Shown in pieces: positions 9,750-19,141 of a DNA stretch of 64,000 bases. Location of the stretch: NCBI RefSeq assembly GCF_000230995.2, contig NC_019973.1:1488001-1552000 (forward strand), given 5' to 3'. Numbering within the stretch: the stretch's first letter is position 1; each line of letters starts with the position of its first letter. The notes under the pieces are model-generated. The model had not been told where the DNA came from. It did no database searches and saw only the letters and a list, made by a program, of their open reading frames with translations. Position numbers and translations under genes: made by a program. The DNA is from Mesorhizobium australicum WSM2073 (GTDB taxonomy: Bacteria > Pseudomonadota > Alphaproteobacteria > Rhizobiales > Rhizobiaceae).

Positions 9750-9774
9750 TCTCACGCATACGAGGACCAGGATC

Positions 9775-10482
9775 ATGGCCGAACACACAGTCGCAGCCTT
9801 CGACGAGGATCTCGGGCAGATCAGCAGGCTGATCAGCGACATGGGCGATCTCGCCGGCACGATGGTCGGCGGCGCCACCAAGGCGCTGCTGAATTCCGAC
9901 AACGCGCTGGCACAGCGCGTCGTCTCCGACGACGCCATCATGGACGCGCGCCAGCGCGAACTCGATGATCGCGCCATTACCCTGATCGCCAAGCGCCAGC
10001 CGATGGCCGACGATCTGCGTCATGTCGTCGGCTCGATCCGCATGGCGGGCGATCTCGAACGCATCGGCGACCTTGCCAAGAACATCGCCAAGCGCGTCGG
10101 CTCGGTCGGCCTCACCGCCACGCCGCGCGACTTGTCGCATTCCATCGACTCCATGGCGCAGCTGGTGCTGATCCAGGTGCAGGGCGTCGTCGAGGAATAT
10201 GCGGCCGGCGATGCCGCCGCCCTCGCCAAGCTCAGGAATGACGACGAACGCATCGACGTCAAATACACTTCGGTCTTCCGCGAACTCCTGACCTACATGA
10301 TGGAGGATCCCCGCAACATCACGGCTTGCACGCATCTTTTGTTCTGCGCCAAGAATCTCGAACGCATTGGCGACCACGTGACCAACATCGCCGAGAATGC
10401 GTATTATGTGCTGACCGGCACGCAACTGCCCGCCAACCGTCCGAAGCAGGACGAGACGGCGATGTCGGTGCCGGCGGCTTGA
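9775..10482 (+). CDS. phoU: Phosphate signalling protein PhoU
   Basis: PhoU links transporter activity to the phosphate two-component system and limits uptake in phosphate-rich cells. The 235-residue protein is all-helical with two PhoU repeats. Each carries a metal-binding-type motif: DLERIGDLAKNIAKR near residues 95-108 and NLERIGDHVTNIAEN near 197-211. An AGGACCAGGATC ribosome site precedes the ATG. It sits between pstB and phoB in the standard order. A cytosolic, membrane-associated location is expected from the family. Confidence 0.95.
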   Translation: MAEHTVAAFDEDLGQISRLISDMGDLAGTMVGGATKALLNSDNALAQRVVSDDAIMDARQRELDDRAITLIAKRQPMADDLRHVVGSIRMAGDLERIGDLAKNIAKRVGSVGLTATPRDLSHSIDSMAQLVLIQVQGVVEEYAAGDAAALAKLRNDDERIDVKYTSVFRELLTYMMEDPRNITACTHLLFCAKNLERIGDHVTNIAENAYYVLTGTQLPANRPKQDETAMSVPAA

Positions 10483-10501
10483 CGGCAGGGATGATCGATC
10501 G

Positions 10502-11191
10502 ATGATCGCGCCACGCATCATGGTGGTGGAGGACGAGGAGCCGCTGGGCGTGCTCCTCCGCTACAACCTGGAGTCCGAGGGTTACCAGGTCGAGGTGGTG
10601 ACACGCGGCGACGAAGCCGAGATACGCCTCCAGGAAAACGTGCCCGACCTGCTGGTGCTCGACTGGATGGTGCCGGCGGTTTCCGGCATCGAACTCTGTC
10701 GGCGCCTGCGCATGCGGCCCGAGACGGAGCGATTGCCGATCATCATGCTGACGGCGCGCGGCGAGGAGAGCGATCGCGTGCGCGGCCTCTCGACCGGCGC
10801 CGACGACTATCTGGTCAAGCCGTTCTCGACGCCGGAATTCATGGCCCGGGTCAAGGCGCTGCTGCGCCGCGCCAAACCGGAAGTGCTGTCCAGCGTGCTC
10901 AAGGTCGGCGACATCGTGCTCGACCGCGAATCGCACCGGGTCTATCGCAAGAAGAGCGAGATCCGGCTCGGACCGACCGAGTTCAGGCTGCTCGAATTCA
11001 TGATGCGCCATCCCGGCCGCGTGTTCTCGCGCAGCCAGTTGCTCGACAATGTCTGGGGCGAGACGATCTACATCGACGAGCGCACCGTGGATGTGCATGT
11101 CGGCCGCCTGCGCAAGGCGGTCAACAATGGCCGCATGCCCGATGTGATACGCACCATCCGTGGCGCGGGCTACGCAATCCGCGAGGATTGA
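10502..11191 (+). CDS. phoB: Phosphate regulon response regulator PhoB
   Basis: PhoB binds Pho boxes when phosphorylated. The 229-residue protein has a receiver with acidic pair Glu10/Asp11, phospho-acceptor Asp54 and the conserved Lys in DYLVKPFS, then a PhoB/OmpR winged helix ending in VIRTIRGAGYAI. The ribosome site is weak. It closes the pst operon, so it should be autoregulated through the Pho box at 5883. No PhoR-type kinase is present in this window; it may lie elsewhere or be replaced. Its stop is 2 bases from the end of the convergent ROK gene, and I see no terminator between them. Confidence 0.95.
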   Translation: MIAPRIMVVEDEEPLGVLLRYNLESEGYQVEVVTRGDEAEIRLQENVPDLLVLDWMVPAVSGIELCRRLRMRPETERLPIIMLTARGEESDRVRGLSTGADDYLVKPFSTPEFMARVKALLRRAKPEVLSSVLKVGDIVLDRESHRVYRKKSEIRLGPTEFRLLEFMMRHPGRVFSRSQLLDNVWGETIYIDERTVDVHVGRLRKAVNNGRMPDVIRTIRGAGYAIRED

Positions 11192-11193
11192 GA

Positions 11194-12429
11194 TCAGGCC
11201 ACGTTCTTGCCGGATCTCACCTGCACGCCCGGCGCGAAGATCTCCTGGTCGACGAAGGTGAGCGCGCGCATGGCGCAGCCCTCGCGGATCAGCGGCAATT
11301 CGTTCAGCTCTGTATCGAAGGAAATCGACGTCGAATGCTGGCCGCCGGCGGTCTGGGCGATGGCCTCACGCAAGGCCGGCTCGATCAGATCGAAGGCGGC
11401 GGCGCTGACGCCGACCATCGCAACCGGCGCCGGATCGATCAGCGCGAACAAGCTGCCAAGGCCATAGCCCAGCGCCTCGCCGGCCTTGCGATAGGCCTCG
11501 CGCTCCGGTCCGTCTCTTTCGCGCGCCGTGGCCGCCAATGCGCGCATGTCGGCGTCGCTGACGTCGACCGGTTTGGCGTCCTCACCCATCTGTCCTGCAT
11601 TACGCCAGATGGCATAGTTGCCGGCATAGGCCTCGACGCAGCCGCGCCGCCCGCAGCGGCAGAGCGCGCCGCCGGGGCGATGGATCATGTGGCCGAACTC
11701 GCCGCCTGAGGAATGGGTGCCGGTGAACAGCTCGCCCTTCAGCACCAGGCCCATGCCGATGCCGTGCGAGAGCAGGATGGCGATGAAGTCGTCGCGGTAG
11801 CGCTCGGGGTCGCGCCAGCGCAGCGCCACAGCCATCATGTTGCAGTCGTTCTCCATGGTGGCGGGGATGCCGAATTCGGCTTCGAGTATATCGGCGAAGG
11901 CAATGTCCGTCTGCGGCGTGATCGGCGACCACAGCATGGCGCGCGCCTCGGTGTCGGTGATGCCCTGGATCGCCAGCGCGATGCGGGCAATGCTGGCGAC
12001 ATCGAGGTCGGGATCCTCGAGGCGGCGTCGGACGATGGCCACGCATTCGCCGATCAGCGCCTCGCGCGACATGGTCAGCGTGTCCAGCCGGCGTTGCTCC
12101 TCCGATATCACCTGGCCGGCGTAGTCGATGACGGCGACGGAGAGGAAATTCAGCGACAGCACCACGGTCATGACCGCCGCGGCCTCGGGGTTGAGACAAA
12201 GGCCCACCTGCGGCCGGCCGCGTTTCAGTGAGCCGGCCTCGTTCGGCTTGCCTTCGCTCAGGATACCTTCGCCGATCAGGTCGGCTGATATCGCCGATAT
12301 GGTCGAGTGGCTCAGGGCGGTGGTGGCGGCGATCTCGGTGCGCGAGGGCTGGCCACCCCGGCGCACGGCTCCAATCACCATTGCGCGGTTGCGCCGGCGC
12401 AGATCGTCGTGGCGGATTCCGACCGACAT
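11194..12429 (-). CDS. ROK-family transcriptional repressor (XylR-like)
   Basis: This is a 411-residue sugar-responsive regulator. A MarR-like winged helix occupies about residues 10-75 (SRTEIAATTALSHSTISAIS), followed by a ROK domain. The ROK zinc signature is intact: GHMIHRPGGALCRCGRRGCVE. The ATG at 12429 is preferred over an upstream frame opening because GGGGAGGAAATC lies directly before it and the extension is non-conserved in character. It is divergent from xylF, and two candidate operators lie in the 263-bp gap. By analogy with XylR/NagC-type ROK proteins it should repress the xylFHG operon until a sugar binds. The ligand is inferred from its neighbours only. Confidence 0.88.
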   Translation of the reverse strand: MSVGIRHDDLRRRNRAMVIGAVRRGGQPSRTEIAATTALSHSTISAISADLIGEGILSEGKPNEAGSLKRGRPQVGLCLNPEAAAVMTVVLSLNFLSVAVIDYAGQVISEEQRRLDTLTMSREALIGECVAIVRRRLEDPDLDVASIARIALAIQGITDTEARAMLWSPITPQTDIAFADILEAEFGIPATMENDCNMMAVALRWRDPERYRDDFIAILLSHGIGMGLVLKGELFTGTHSSGGEFGHMIHRPGGALCRCGRRGCVEAYAGNYAIWRNAGQMGEDAKPVDVSDADMRALAATARERDGPEREAYRKAGEALGYGLGSLFALIDPAPVAMVGVSAAAFDLIEPALREAIAQTAGGQHSTSISFDTELNELPLIREGCAMRALTFVDQEIFAPGVQVRSGKNVA

Positions 12430-12522
12430 GATTTCCTCCCCGTCGCCGCGGTTCTTGACGCCCCCTCGAACACCTCCGGCAACGGGTCGAATACTGGCAG
12501 AAGCGGCTGGGGCTGTCATTAT

Positions 12523-12543
12523 TTATTGCGGGGCTCGAAAAAA
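12523..12543. promoter_or_regulatory. Candidate ROK operator, distal copy
   Basis: An imperfect dyad with 7 of 10 arm positions matching the proximal site contains the shared 12-mer GGCTCGAAAAAA at 12532-12543. It lies exactly 84 bp upstream of the same 12-mer in the proximal copy. TTT-CG / CG-AAA arms resemble NagC/Mlc-type ROK sites. Confidence 0.6.
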
Positions 12544-12578
12544 GGCTTCCGGCACCTCAAAATCCGTCAGAATCGATG

Positions 12579-12584
12579 TTGACA
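12579..12584 (+). promoter_or_regulatory. Candidate -35 of the xylF promoter
   Basis: A consensus TTGACA lies 108 bases before the xylF ATG. The -10 would fall at about 12602-12608, next to or inside the proximal operator; it is a poor match to TATAAT, so the call is tentative. Confidence 0.4.
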
Positions 12585-12606
12585 GTGTTCCGGCGATGGA
12601 CCAGTG

Positions 12607-12627
12607 TTTTTTCGAGGCTCGAAAAAA
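12607..12627. promoter_or_regulatory. Candidate ROK operator, proximal copy
   Basis: This is a perfect inverted repeat with 10-bp arms TTTTTTCGAG and CTCGAAAAAA around one G. It overlaps the predicted -10 region of xylF, where a repressor would block transcription. Confidence 0.7.
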
Positions 12628-12692
12628 TTAGAGCCTTTGTGCCGGCCTTAGGGCCAGTTTGGTCGCGCCACACGCGGCGCAGGGAGGATATC

Positions 12693-13733
12693 ATGAAGAG
12701 ATTCACAGTCGCCATTCTGGCGGGTGTCGCCATGTCGCTGACGCTGGCGTCGGTCGCGCAGGCGAAGGGCAAGGTTATCGGCGTGTCGTGGTCCAACTTC
12801 CAGGAGGAGCGCTGGAAGACCGACGAGGCCGCCATGAAGAAGGCGATCGAGGCCGCGGGCGACAAGTACATTTCCGCCGATGCGCAGTCCAATCCTGGCA
12901 AGCAGCTGACCGATGTCGAGAGCCTGATTTCGCAGGGTGCCAATTCGCTGATCATCCTGGCGCAGGACGCGTCGGCCATCGGCCCGGCGGTACAGAAGGC
13001 GCTCGACGAGGGCATTCCGGTCGTCGGCTATGACCGCCTGATCGAGAACAAGGACGTCTTCTACCTGACCTTCGACAACAAGGAAGTTGGCCGCATGCAG
13101 GCCCGCGAAGTGTTCAAGGTGAAGCCTGAGGGCAATTACGTCTTCATCAAGGGCTCCGGCGCCGATCCGAATGCCGACTTCCTGTTCTCGGGCTCGATGG
13201 AAGTGCTGAAGGCGGCCATAGACAGCGGCAAGATCAAGAATGTCGGCGAAGCCTATACGGACGGCTGGCTGCCCGCCAACGCCCAGAAGAACATGGAACA
13301 GTTCCTCACCGCCAACGACAACAAGGTCGACGCCGTGGTCGCCGCCAATGACGGCACCGCCGGCGGCGTCGTCGCGGCGCTGACGGCGCAGGGGCTCGCC
13401 GGCACCGTGCCGGTCTCCGGCCAGGACGGCGACCACGCCGCGCTCAACCGCATCGCGCTCGGCACCCAGACCGTGTCGGTGTGGAAGGACGCGCGCGAAC
13501 TCGGCAAGAACGCCGCCGAGATCGCCTCGCAACTCGCCGACGGCAAGAAGATGACCGACATCGCCGGCGTGAAGGACTTCACGACGCCTGGCGGCAACAC
13601 CGTCAAGTCGCTGTTCCTGACCCCGGTGGCCATCACCAAGGACAATCTCAACCTCGTCATCGACGCCGGCTGGATCAAGAAGGACGAAGTCTGCACGGGC
13701 GTTGCCGCGGGCAGCGTCGCGGCCTGCAACTGA
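12693..13733 (+). CDS. xylF: Sugar ABC transporter substrate-binding protein, XylF-like
   Basis: This is a periplasmic sugar-binding protein of the D-xylose type (Peripla_BP_4 fold), 346 residues. The signal peptide is cut near residue 23 (ASVAQA before KGKVIGVSW). The motifs [17 protein letters not shown] near residue 110 and [10 protein letters not shown] followed by VSGQDGD are typical of XylF, and a Cys pair near the C-terminus probably forms a disulfide. The start at 12693 has GGAGGATATC before it; the in-frame upstream extension from 12576 runs through the operator and is not used. Expression is probably controlled by the divergent ROK regulator. No xylA or xylB is seen nearby, so the sugar may be xylose or a relative. 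Confidence 0.88.
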   Translation: MKRFTVAILAGVAMSLTLASVAQAKGKVIGVSWSNFQEERWKTDEAAMKKAIEAAGDKYISADAQSNPGKQLTDVESLISQGANSLIILAQDASAIGPAVQKALDEGIPVVGYDRLIENKDVFYLTFDNKEVGRMQAREVFKVKPEGNYVFIKGSGADPNADFLFSGSMEVLKAAIDSGKIKNVGEAYTDGWLPANAQKNMEQFLTANDNKVDAVVAANDGTAGGVVAALTAQGLAGTVPVSGQDGDHAALNRIALGTQTVSVWKDARELGKNAAEIASQLADGKKMTDIAGVKDFTTPGGNTVKSLFLTPVAITKDNLNLVIDAGWIKKDEVCTGVAAGSVAACN

Positions 13734-13769
13734 GCTTGATCGCCTGAAAAGTCGGAAACGCCGCGGCGT

Positions 13770-13802
13770 GGAACGGTCAGTGTTCTGAACACTGACCGTT
13801 CC
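13770..13802. promoter_or_regulatory. Perfect 16-bp inverted repeat between xylF and xylH
   Basis: Arms 13770-13785 and 13787-13802 are perfectly complementary around one T. There is only a short AATTT after it. In RNA it would make a long stem that could protect xylF mRNA or reduce transcription into xylH; as DNA it could be an operator. Confidence 0.7.
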
Positions 13803-13970
13803 AATTTCCTTGTCTTCGCAATTCCGGACAAAAACCCTTTACGCACTTTTCCTGGAATTGCTTCCAAGCCGCGGCGTTTTCCCGACAAGATTTGTGTTTC
13901 CGCCGCTGGCGGCTAACTTCTGGGCTCTGGTCCGGCTCCGCGTCAGACGGCAAGCCGCTGGGAGGACATC

Positions 13971-15323
13971 ATGACCGACACGACCTCAACCTCGCAGGCC
14001 GATACGGCGCGTGCGTCGGAACTCGGCGCGGTCGCGCGTTTCCTGAAGGCGACCGAGATCGATACCCGCATGCTCGGCATGATCGGCGCGCTGCTGCTGA
14101 TCTGGGTCGCGCTGCATGTGATTTCGAGCCTGCGTCTTGGTGTCAATCCGCTCGATTTCGACAGCCGCACGTTCCTCACGCCACGCAATCTGTGGAACCT
14201 GTCGGTGCAGACGTCCGCGGTCGCCATCATGGCCTGCGGCATGGTGCTGGTCATCGTCATGCGCAACATCGACCTGTCCGTCGGTTCCGCCGAGGGCTTG
14301 ATCGGCATGGTCATGGGCTTTGCGCAGGTACATTTCCTGGTTCGGTTCGTAGGACTTGAACTCGGCAACCCATGGATCTGGGTCCTGGCACTGGTCATCG
14401 GTCTGGCGCTCGGGCTTTTGATCGGCGCCTTCCAGGGCTTCGTCATCGCCTATCTCGAAGTGCCGGCCTTCATCGTCACGCTGGGTGGCCTGCTGGTCTG
14501 GCGCGGCGCCGCCTGGTGGGTCACGTCAGGCCAGACGGTGGCACCGCTCGACGCCACGTTCCAGCTTATGGGCGGCGGACCGGCCGGATCGATCGGCGCC
14601 ACCTGGAGCTGGGTCGTCGGCATCGTCGCCTGCCTGGCCGTCGTGTTCGCGCTGTTCAACGGGCGGGTCCAGCGCAAGCGCTTCCGCTTCCCCCTGCGGC
14701 CGATCTGGGCCGAGACGCTGCTCGGCGTCGTCACCTGCGCCGTCATCATGGGCGCGGTCTGGCTAGCCAACTCCTATCCATGGCCGATCGGGATCGTGAA
14801 CCGGTACGCGGCCGCCAACAACATCACCGTGCCGGAGGGCGGGCTGTTCATCGCCCACGGCATCGCCATACCGGTGCTGATGGCGGTCGCCGTCGGTCTG
14901 GTCATGACCTTCATCACCAACCGCACCCGTTTCGGCCGTTATGTCTTTGCTATCGGCGGCAATCCGGAAGCGGCCAATCTCGCCGGCATCAACACGCGCT
15001 GGATCACCATGAAGGTGTTCATGATCATGGGCGTGCTGGCCACGATCGCCGCCGCCATTTCGTCGGCCCGGCAGAACTCGTCCACCAATGTGCTGGGAAC
15101 ATTGGATGAGCTGCTGGTCATTGCCGCGGCCGTCATCGGCGGCACCTCGCTTGCCGGCGGCTCGGGAACCATCATCGGCGCCATGCTCGGTGCATTGCTG
15201 ATGCAGTCGCTGCAGTCGGGCATGGTGCTGCTCGGTGTCGATTCGCCGTTGCAAAGCATCGTCGTCGGCGCCGTGCTGGTCATCGCCGTCTGGCTCGACA
15301 CCGTCTATCGCAAGCGGGTTTAG
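13971..15323 (+). CDS. xylH: Sugar ABC transporter permease, XylH-like
   Basis: This is an inner-membrane permease of the BPD_transp_2 (ribose/xylose) class, 450 residues with more than ten hydrophobic segments. It has the family motifs NIDLSVGS near residue 100, [16 protein letters not shown] near 165-180 and [12 protein letters not shown] near 395. It is longer than enteric XylH because of the segment between the permease halves (about residues 190-300). A GGGAGGACATC ribosome site precedes the ATG. It follows xylF after 237 bases that contain a strong hairpin, and pairs with the ATPase immediately downstream. Confidence 0.88.
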   Translation: MTDTTSTSQADTARASELGAVARFLKATEIDTRMLGMIGALLLIWVALHVISSLRLGVNPLDFDSRTFLTPRNLWNLSVQTSAVAIMACGMVLVIVMRNIDLSVGSAEGLIGMVMGFAQVHFLVRFVGLELGNPWIWVLALVIGLALGLLIGAFQGFVIAYLEVPAFIVTLGGLLVWRGAAWWVTSGQTVAPLDATFQLMGGGPAGSIGATWSWVVGIVACLAVVFALFNGRVQRKRFRFPLRPIWAETLLGVVTCAVIMGAVWLANSYPWPIGIVNRYAAANNITVPEGGLFIAHGIAIPVLMAVAVGLVMTFITNRTRFGRYVFAIGGNPEAANLAGINTRWITMKVFMIMGVLATIAAAISSARQNSSTNVLGTLDELLVIAAAVIGGTSLAGGSGTIIGAMLGALLMQSLQSGMVLLGVDSPLQSIVVGAVLVIAVWLDTVYRKRV

Positions 15324-15333
15324 GGATACGACC

Positions 15334-16158
<825 letters not shown>

Positions 16159-16298
16159 GGCCGGTCAGGCCGCTTCGGGCACGCCCCGTTGCCGGTCACG
16201 TGATATGCCAGTGATCACGATGGTGTGGCCTGACCATTGTGTTGGCCCGGCGACTTGCCCATAAAAGGTCCTGTTTTGCTCATGGACCGCATCATCCG

Positions 16299-17921
16299 TT
16301 GAAGAAGCTTTTTCCAATCGTCGCGTTCATTGCCGTTGCACTGATCAGCATGACCATGGCGGGGTTCGCTTATTTCGCGACGCAGGAAGCCGCCCGTATC
16401 AAGTTCGAAGGGGCGGCCGATGACGCCCTCAACCGGATCGAGAGCCGCATCGACCTGCACCTGTCGCTGCTGCGCTCGACACAGGCCCTGTTCGACGCAC
16501 GCAACGGCGATATTTCCCAGAACGAGTTCAAGGCATTCTTCAAGGCGCTGGATGTCGACAACAATTTCGCCGGCCTGCGAGGCATCGGCTTCCTGCGGCT
16601 GGTCAGGACGGGCGACGAGGCAGCGGTGGAACGCGACACCCTCCACGATTTCGGCGCCAGTCATCCGGTCTATCCGGATACGACGCAGGCCTGGCGCACG
16701 CCGATCGCGCTTTTCGAGCCGCTCGATCCGTCCAACCAGACCATCATCGGCTACGACATGTTCAGCGAGCCGGTGCGGCGTGCGGCGATCGAAAAAGCCA
16801 TGGCCGACGACCAGCAGCATGCGAGCGGGCTGGTGCAACTCGGCCAGGGCATGGGCGTGGCGCAGACTTTCACGGGCTTCCTGGTCTATGTGCGGCTCAA
16901 TGTGGAAACCGCACCGGAGGTCATCAACGCATCGCGGTCCTCGACCGCCGGCTTTCTCTATGCGGCCTTTCGGGCCCGGGACCTGTTCCAGATCGCGCTC
17001 AGCCGTGCGCCGCTGCTGCCGGTCAACACCGAGATCTATGATGGAGCGGTGAACGGCGACAATCTGTTGTTCCGCTCGGAGACGCCACCGGCCTCATCCC
17101 TGGGAGACCGGCTGCTGGTCACCCGCAAGATGACCGTGGCGGGACGCCCGTGGACCGTATTGTTCAGGCCAACCAGCGCCTTCTCGCAACCCTCTTCGCG
17201 CGCCATCCCCGTGATGCTGGGGCTGTTCGGCCTGCTCCTGGCAGGCGCCATCGCGCTGGTGGCGCGCTATCAGGAGCGAGCCTATGACGCGGTGTCGGCC
17301 TTGCACGAGACGACGGAAAAAAGCCTTCTCGAAAAGGACCTGATGCTGCAGGAGATGAAGCATCGCATCAAGAACTCCATCACCAGGGTGCTGGCGATCG
17401 CGCGGCAGACGGCTTCGCGGGCAACCGACGTCAATGAGTTTTCCGCTTCCTTCTCGGCCAGGCTGCAGGCGATGGCCGCCTCGCAGGACATGTTGACGCG
17501 CTCGCGCTGGCAGAAAGCCGACCTTGCCGATCTGCTGCGCATCGAGCTTGGCCAAGTGTTCGGCAAGGAACTGCCGGACGGGCTCCTGTCAGGCCCGGAG
17601 GTGCTGCTCGATGAAACAACGACGCAGGCGCTTGGGCTGACCTTTCATGAACTCGCCACCAACGCGCTGAAATACGGCGAAGCCGGCAATTTCGTTGGCG
17701 CTCTCAAGGTGAACTGGTCGCTGGAAGGGCGGGGGCGCGAGCGGACGCTGGCGCTGAACTGGCGGGAGGCGGGGAAGAAGAGGGTAGAGGCGCCATCGCG
17801 GACGGGATTCGGCACCAAGCTGATCGATCTCAATGTCACGCGCGAGCTGCGCGGCACGATCAGACGCGATTTTCAGGCCGATGGCCTCAAGGTGGAAATC
17901 AAAATTCCACTGGCCGGCTGA
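16299..17921 (+). CDS. CHASE-domain HWE/HisKA_2 sensor histidine kinase
   Basis: This is a membrane sensor kinase. From the TTG at 16299 it has 540 residues and begins MKKLFPIVAFIAVAL, a clean signal-anchor helix. A frame open from a GTG at 16239 would add 20 unlikely residues. A periplasmic CHASE domain follows (about 45-210), a second helix at about 300-325, then the kinase core with QEMKHRIKNSITRVLAIARQ and LTFHELATNALKYGE. The H-R-x-K-N phospho-acceptor box places it in the HWE/HisKA_2 class, which includes PhyK-type kinases that feed PhyR. CHASE domains sense small extracellular ligands. With phyR 4 kb away, an input role in the stress response is possible but unproven. Confidence 0.85.
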   Translation: MKKLFPIVAFIAVALISMTMAGFAYFATQEAARIKFEGAADDALNRIESRIDLHLSLLRSTQALFDARNGDISQNEFKAFFKALDVDNNFAGLRGIGFLRLVRTGDEAAVERDTLHDFGASHPVYPDTTQAWRTPIALFEPLDPSNQTIIGYDMFSEPVRRAAIEKAMADDQQHASGLVQLGQGMGVAQTFTGFLVYVRLNVETAPEVINASRSSTAGFLYAAFRARDLFQIALSRAPLLPVNTEIYDGAVNGDNLLFRSETPPASSLGDRLLVTRKMTVAGRPWTVLFRPTSAFSQPSSRAIPVMLGLFGLLLAGAIALVARYQERAYDAVSALHETTEKSLLEKDLMLQEMKHRIKNSITRVLAIARQTASRATDVNEFSASFSARLQAMAASQDMLTRSRWQKADLADLLRIELGQVFGKELPDGLLSGPEVLLDETTTQALGLTFHELATNALKYGEAGNFVGALKVNWSLEGRGRERTLALNWREAGKKRVEAPSRTGFGTKLIDLNVTRELRGTIRRDFQADGLKVEIKIPLAG

Positions 17922-17963
17922 AACCCACCCGTCAGCGGCCCTAGCGGCCGACCCCCAGCCATG

Positions 17964-17995
17964 AAAATCCGGAGGCCCCTGGGCCTCCGGATTTT
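17964..17995. terminator. Bidirectional terminator
   Basis: A 14-bp perfect stem (17964-17977 with 17982-17995) with a 4-base loop has A-rich and T-rich outer ends. It lies between the convergent CHASE kinase and lipoprotein genes and can serve both. Confidence 0.85.
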
Positions 17996-18012
17996 GACTT
18001 GTTATCGCTGAA

Positions 18013-18258
18013 TCAGTTGCAGCGGGCCGTGTAGATCCGGCCGCGATGGTCGCGATACTGGCAGTAGCCGTTGCGCAGGTTGCGAACCAGCAGGCCGGAA
18101 CCGGCACCGACGGCCGCGCCGATCAGGGCACCCTTGCCGCCGCCGACCAACCCACCCACGCCCGCGCCGATCAAGCCGCCGCCGACGACGTCCTGCTCGG
18201 TCGAGGTACAGCCGCTGACGGCAACCACCGCAACCATGGCAATAAGTATTTTCCGCAT
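18013..18258 (-). CDS. Glycine-zipper lipoprotein, YMGG/OsmB-like
   Basis: This 81-residue protein has a lipoprotein signal with lipobox VSGC at about residues 17-20. A glycine-zipper segment of about 40 residues follows (repeated GxGG and GAxxGA patterns), then a short C-terminal tail with two cysteines. Such proteins sit in the envelope and include osmotically induced lipoproteins. The ATG at 18258 is chosen because GAGGAGTGACTCT precedes it and the lipobox then falls at the right place. I found no GGAAC/CGTT promoter upstream. It is the first of several small envelope genes on this strand leading to phyR. Confidence 0.75.
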   Translation of the reverse strand: MRKILIAMVAVVAVSGCTSTEQDVVGGGLIGAGVGGLVGGGKGALIGAAVGAGSGLLVRNLRNGYCQYRDHRGRIYTARCN

Positions 18259-18340
18259 AGAGTCACTCCTCACTTGTGTCCACACTTTGGTAAGCTCCAA
18301 CCGCCATTTAGCACGAAACGACGGCCTTTGCTGCTGCAAT

Positions 18341-18667
18341 TTATTGTTGGCTAAGGTCGTCTTTTTCTGGGCGGTTCGTGTTCGATGCCATGACGACGTT
18401 GGATACGGCCAACGAAGCGTCAAGACTACCATCTGGCCGCACCTTCCAGACAATCTGATCGTAGTCGTCCTCCAAGGCGGGATCGACCGCGAGGCATTTG
18501 GCGACGACATGCTGCGCCTGCCCCTGCACGTCGCCCATCGCGAAGGGGCGCTCAGCGGTGCATTCGTCAGCAGTCGCAAAAACACTGACAGGGACCTGCA
18601 ATTCCCGACATTCGGCCATTGTGTTCGAGCAACCGATCACCAGCAGCAACGCGGCTATGTGTTCCAT
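18341..18667 (-). CDS. Hypothetical exported protein behind an EcfG-type promoter
   Basis: This encodes a 108-residue protein with an N-terminal hydrophobic segment containing VIGC, so it is either a lipoprotein or a secreted protein. The mature part has Cys at ECREL, DECTAE and AKCLA and a conserved-looking segment DDYDQIVWKVRPDG. I do not recognise the family. The ATG at 18667 has AGAGGAAC before it and sits 25 bases from the EcfG-type promoter at 18692-18717, which supports both the start and stress control. Confidence 0.65.
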   Translation of the reverse strand: MEHIAALLLVIGCSNTMAECRELQVPVSVFATADECTAERPFAMGDVQGQAQHVVAKCLAVDPALEDDYDQIVWKVRPDGSLDASLAVSNVVMASNTNRPEKDDLSQQ

Positions 18668-18691
18668 GACAGATGTTCCTCTGGCCGCATT

Positions 18692-18717
18692 AACGGCCGG
18701 CATCGTCAAAAAGTTCC
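18692..18717 (-). promoter_or_regulatory. EcfG-type promoter (N17)
   Basis: Read on the minus strand, GGAAC (18717-18713) and CGTT (18695-18692) are 17 bases apart. It drives the gene starting at 18667. Confidence 0.75.
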
Positions 18718-18831
18718 TGTCATTCCAACAGCGTTACACGAATAGTTCGGAGAAAACCGCGGCTCCTCACGCCGCGGCGTTGGCCTGCCCGGCGACTTCA
18801 ATTGGCGCGACGGAGAGGAGAGCAGATTTAG

Positions 18832-19008
18832 TCAGGTCAACTGCCAGAAAATGGCCAGCACCATGATCGCGGCCGCGGCAAGAACGATCCCCTTCATCAA
18901 CCCCCTACCTGCTTCAGGGAGTGCCTCCATGGAGGGTTCGGATTCCAGAAATTCGCCCATCGAAATACGGGCGGCTTGTTCCAATCTGTTCATGTCGGCA
19001 ATCGTCAA
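18832..19008 (-). CDS. Small tail-anchored membrane protein
   Basis: This is a 58-codon frame beginning with TTG at 19008, preceded by GGGAGGAATGTC at ideal distance; an in-frame ATG at 18993 is the alternative. The first 35 residues are hydrophilic (RLEQAARISMGEFLESEPS), and the C-terminus is a single membrane helix (GIVLAAAAIMVLAIFWQL), so it looks tail-anchored. No family is recognised. The exact EcfG consensus was not found upstream. It is listed because of the strong ribosome site, the coherent topology and the setting among similar small membrane genes. Confidence 0.5.
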   Translation of the reverse strand: MTIADMNRLEQAARISMGEFLESEPSMEALPEAGRGLMKGIVLAAAAIMVLAIFWQLT

Positions 19009-19141
19009 GACATTCCTCCCGTACCGTGCTTCGAGCCTGCCAACAATCTCCGAAGGCGGGGCAGGTTCCGACGGTATCTGGGAAAAACAGCATCCGCGCT
19101 TATGGTGAACAGCCGGTTAAGGATTGTTGTTTGCCAGGCTC

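Noticed and set aside
13782..13792. TGTTC-TGAACA inside the xylF-xylH inverted repeat as a separate operator
   Set aside because: It is only the centre of the longer perfect inverted repeat and has no independent support.
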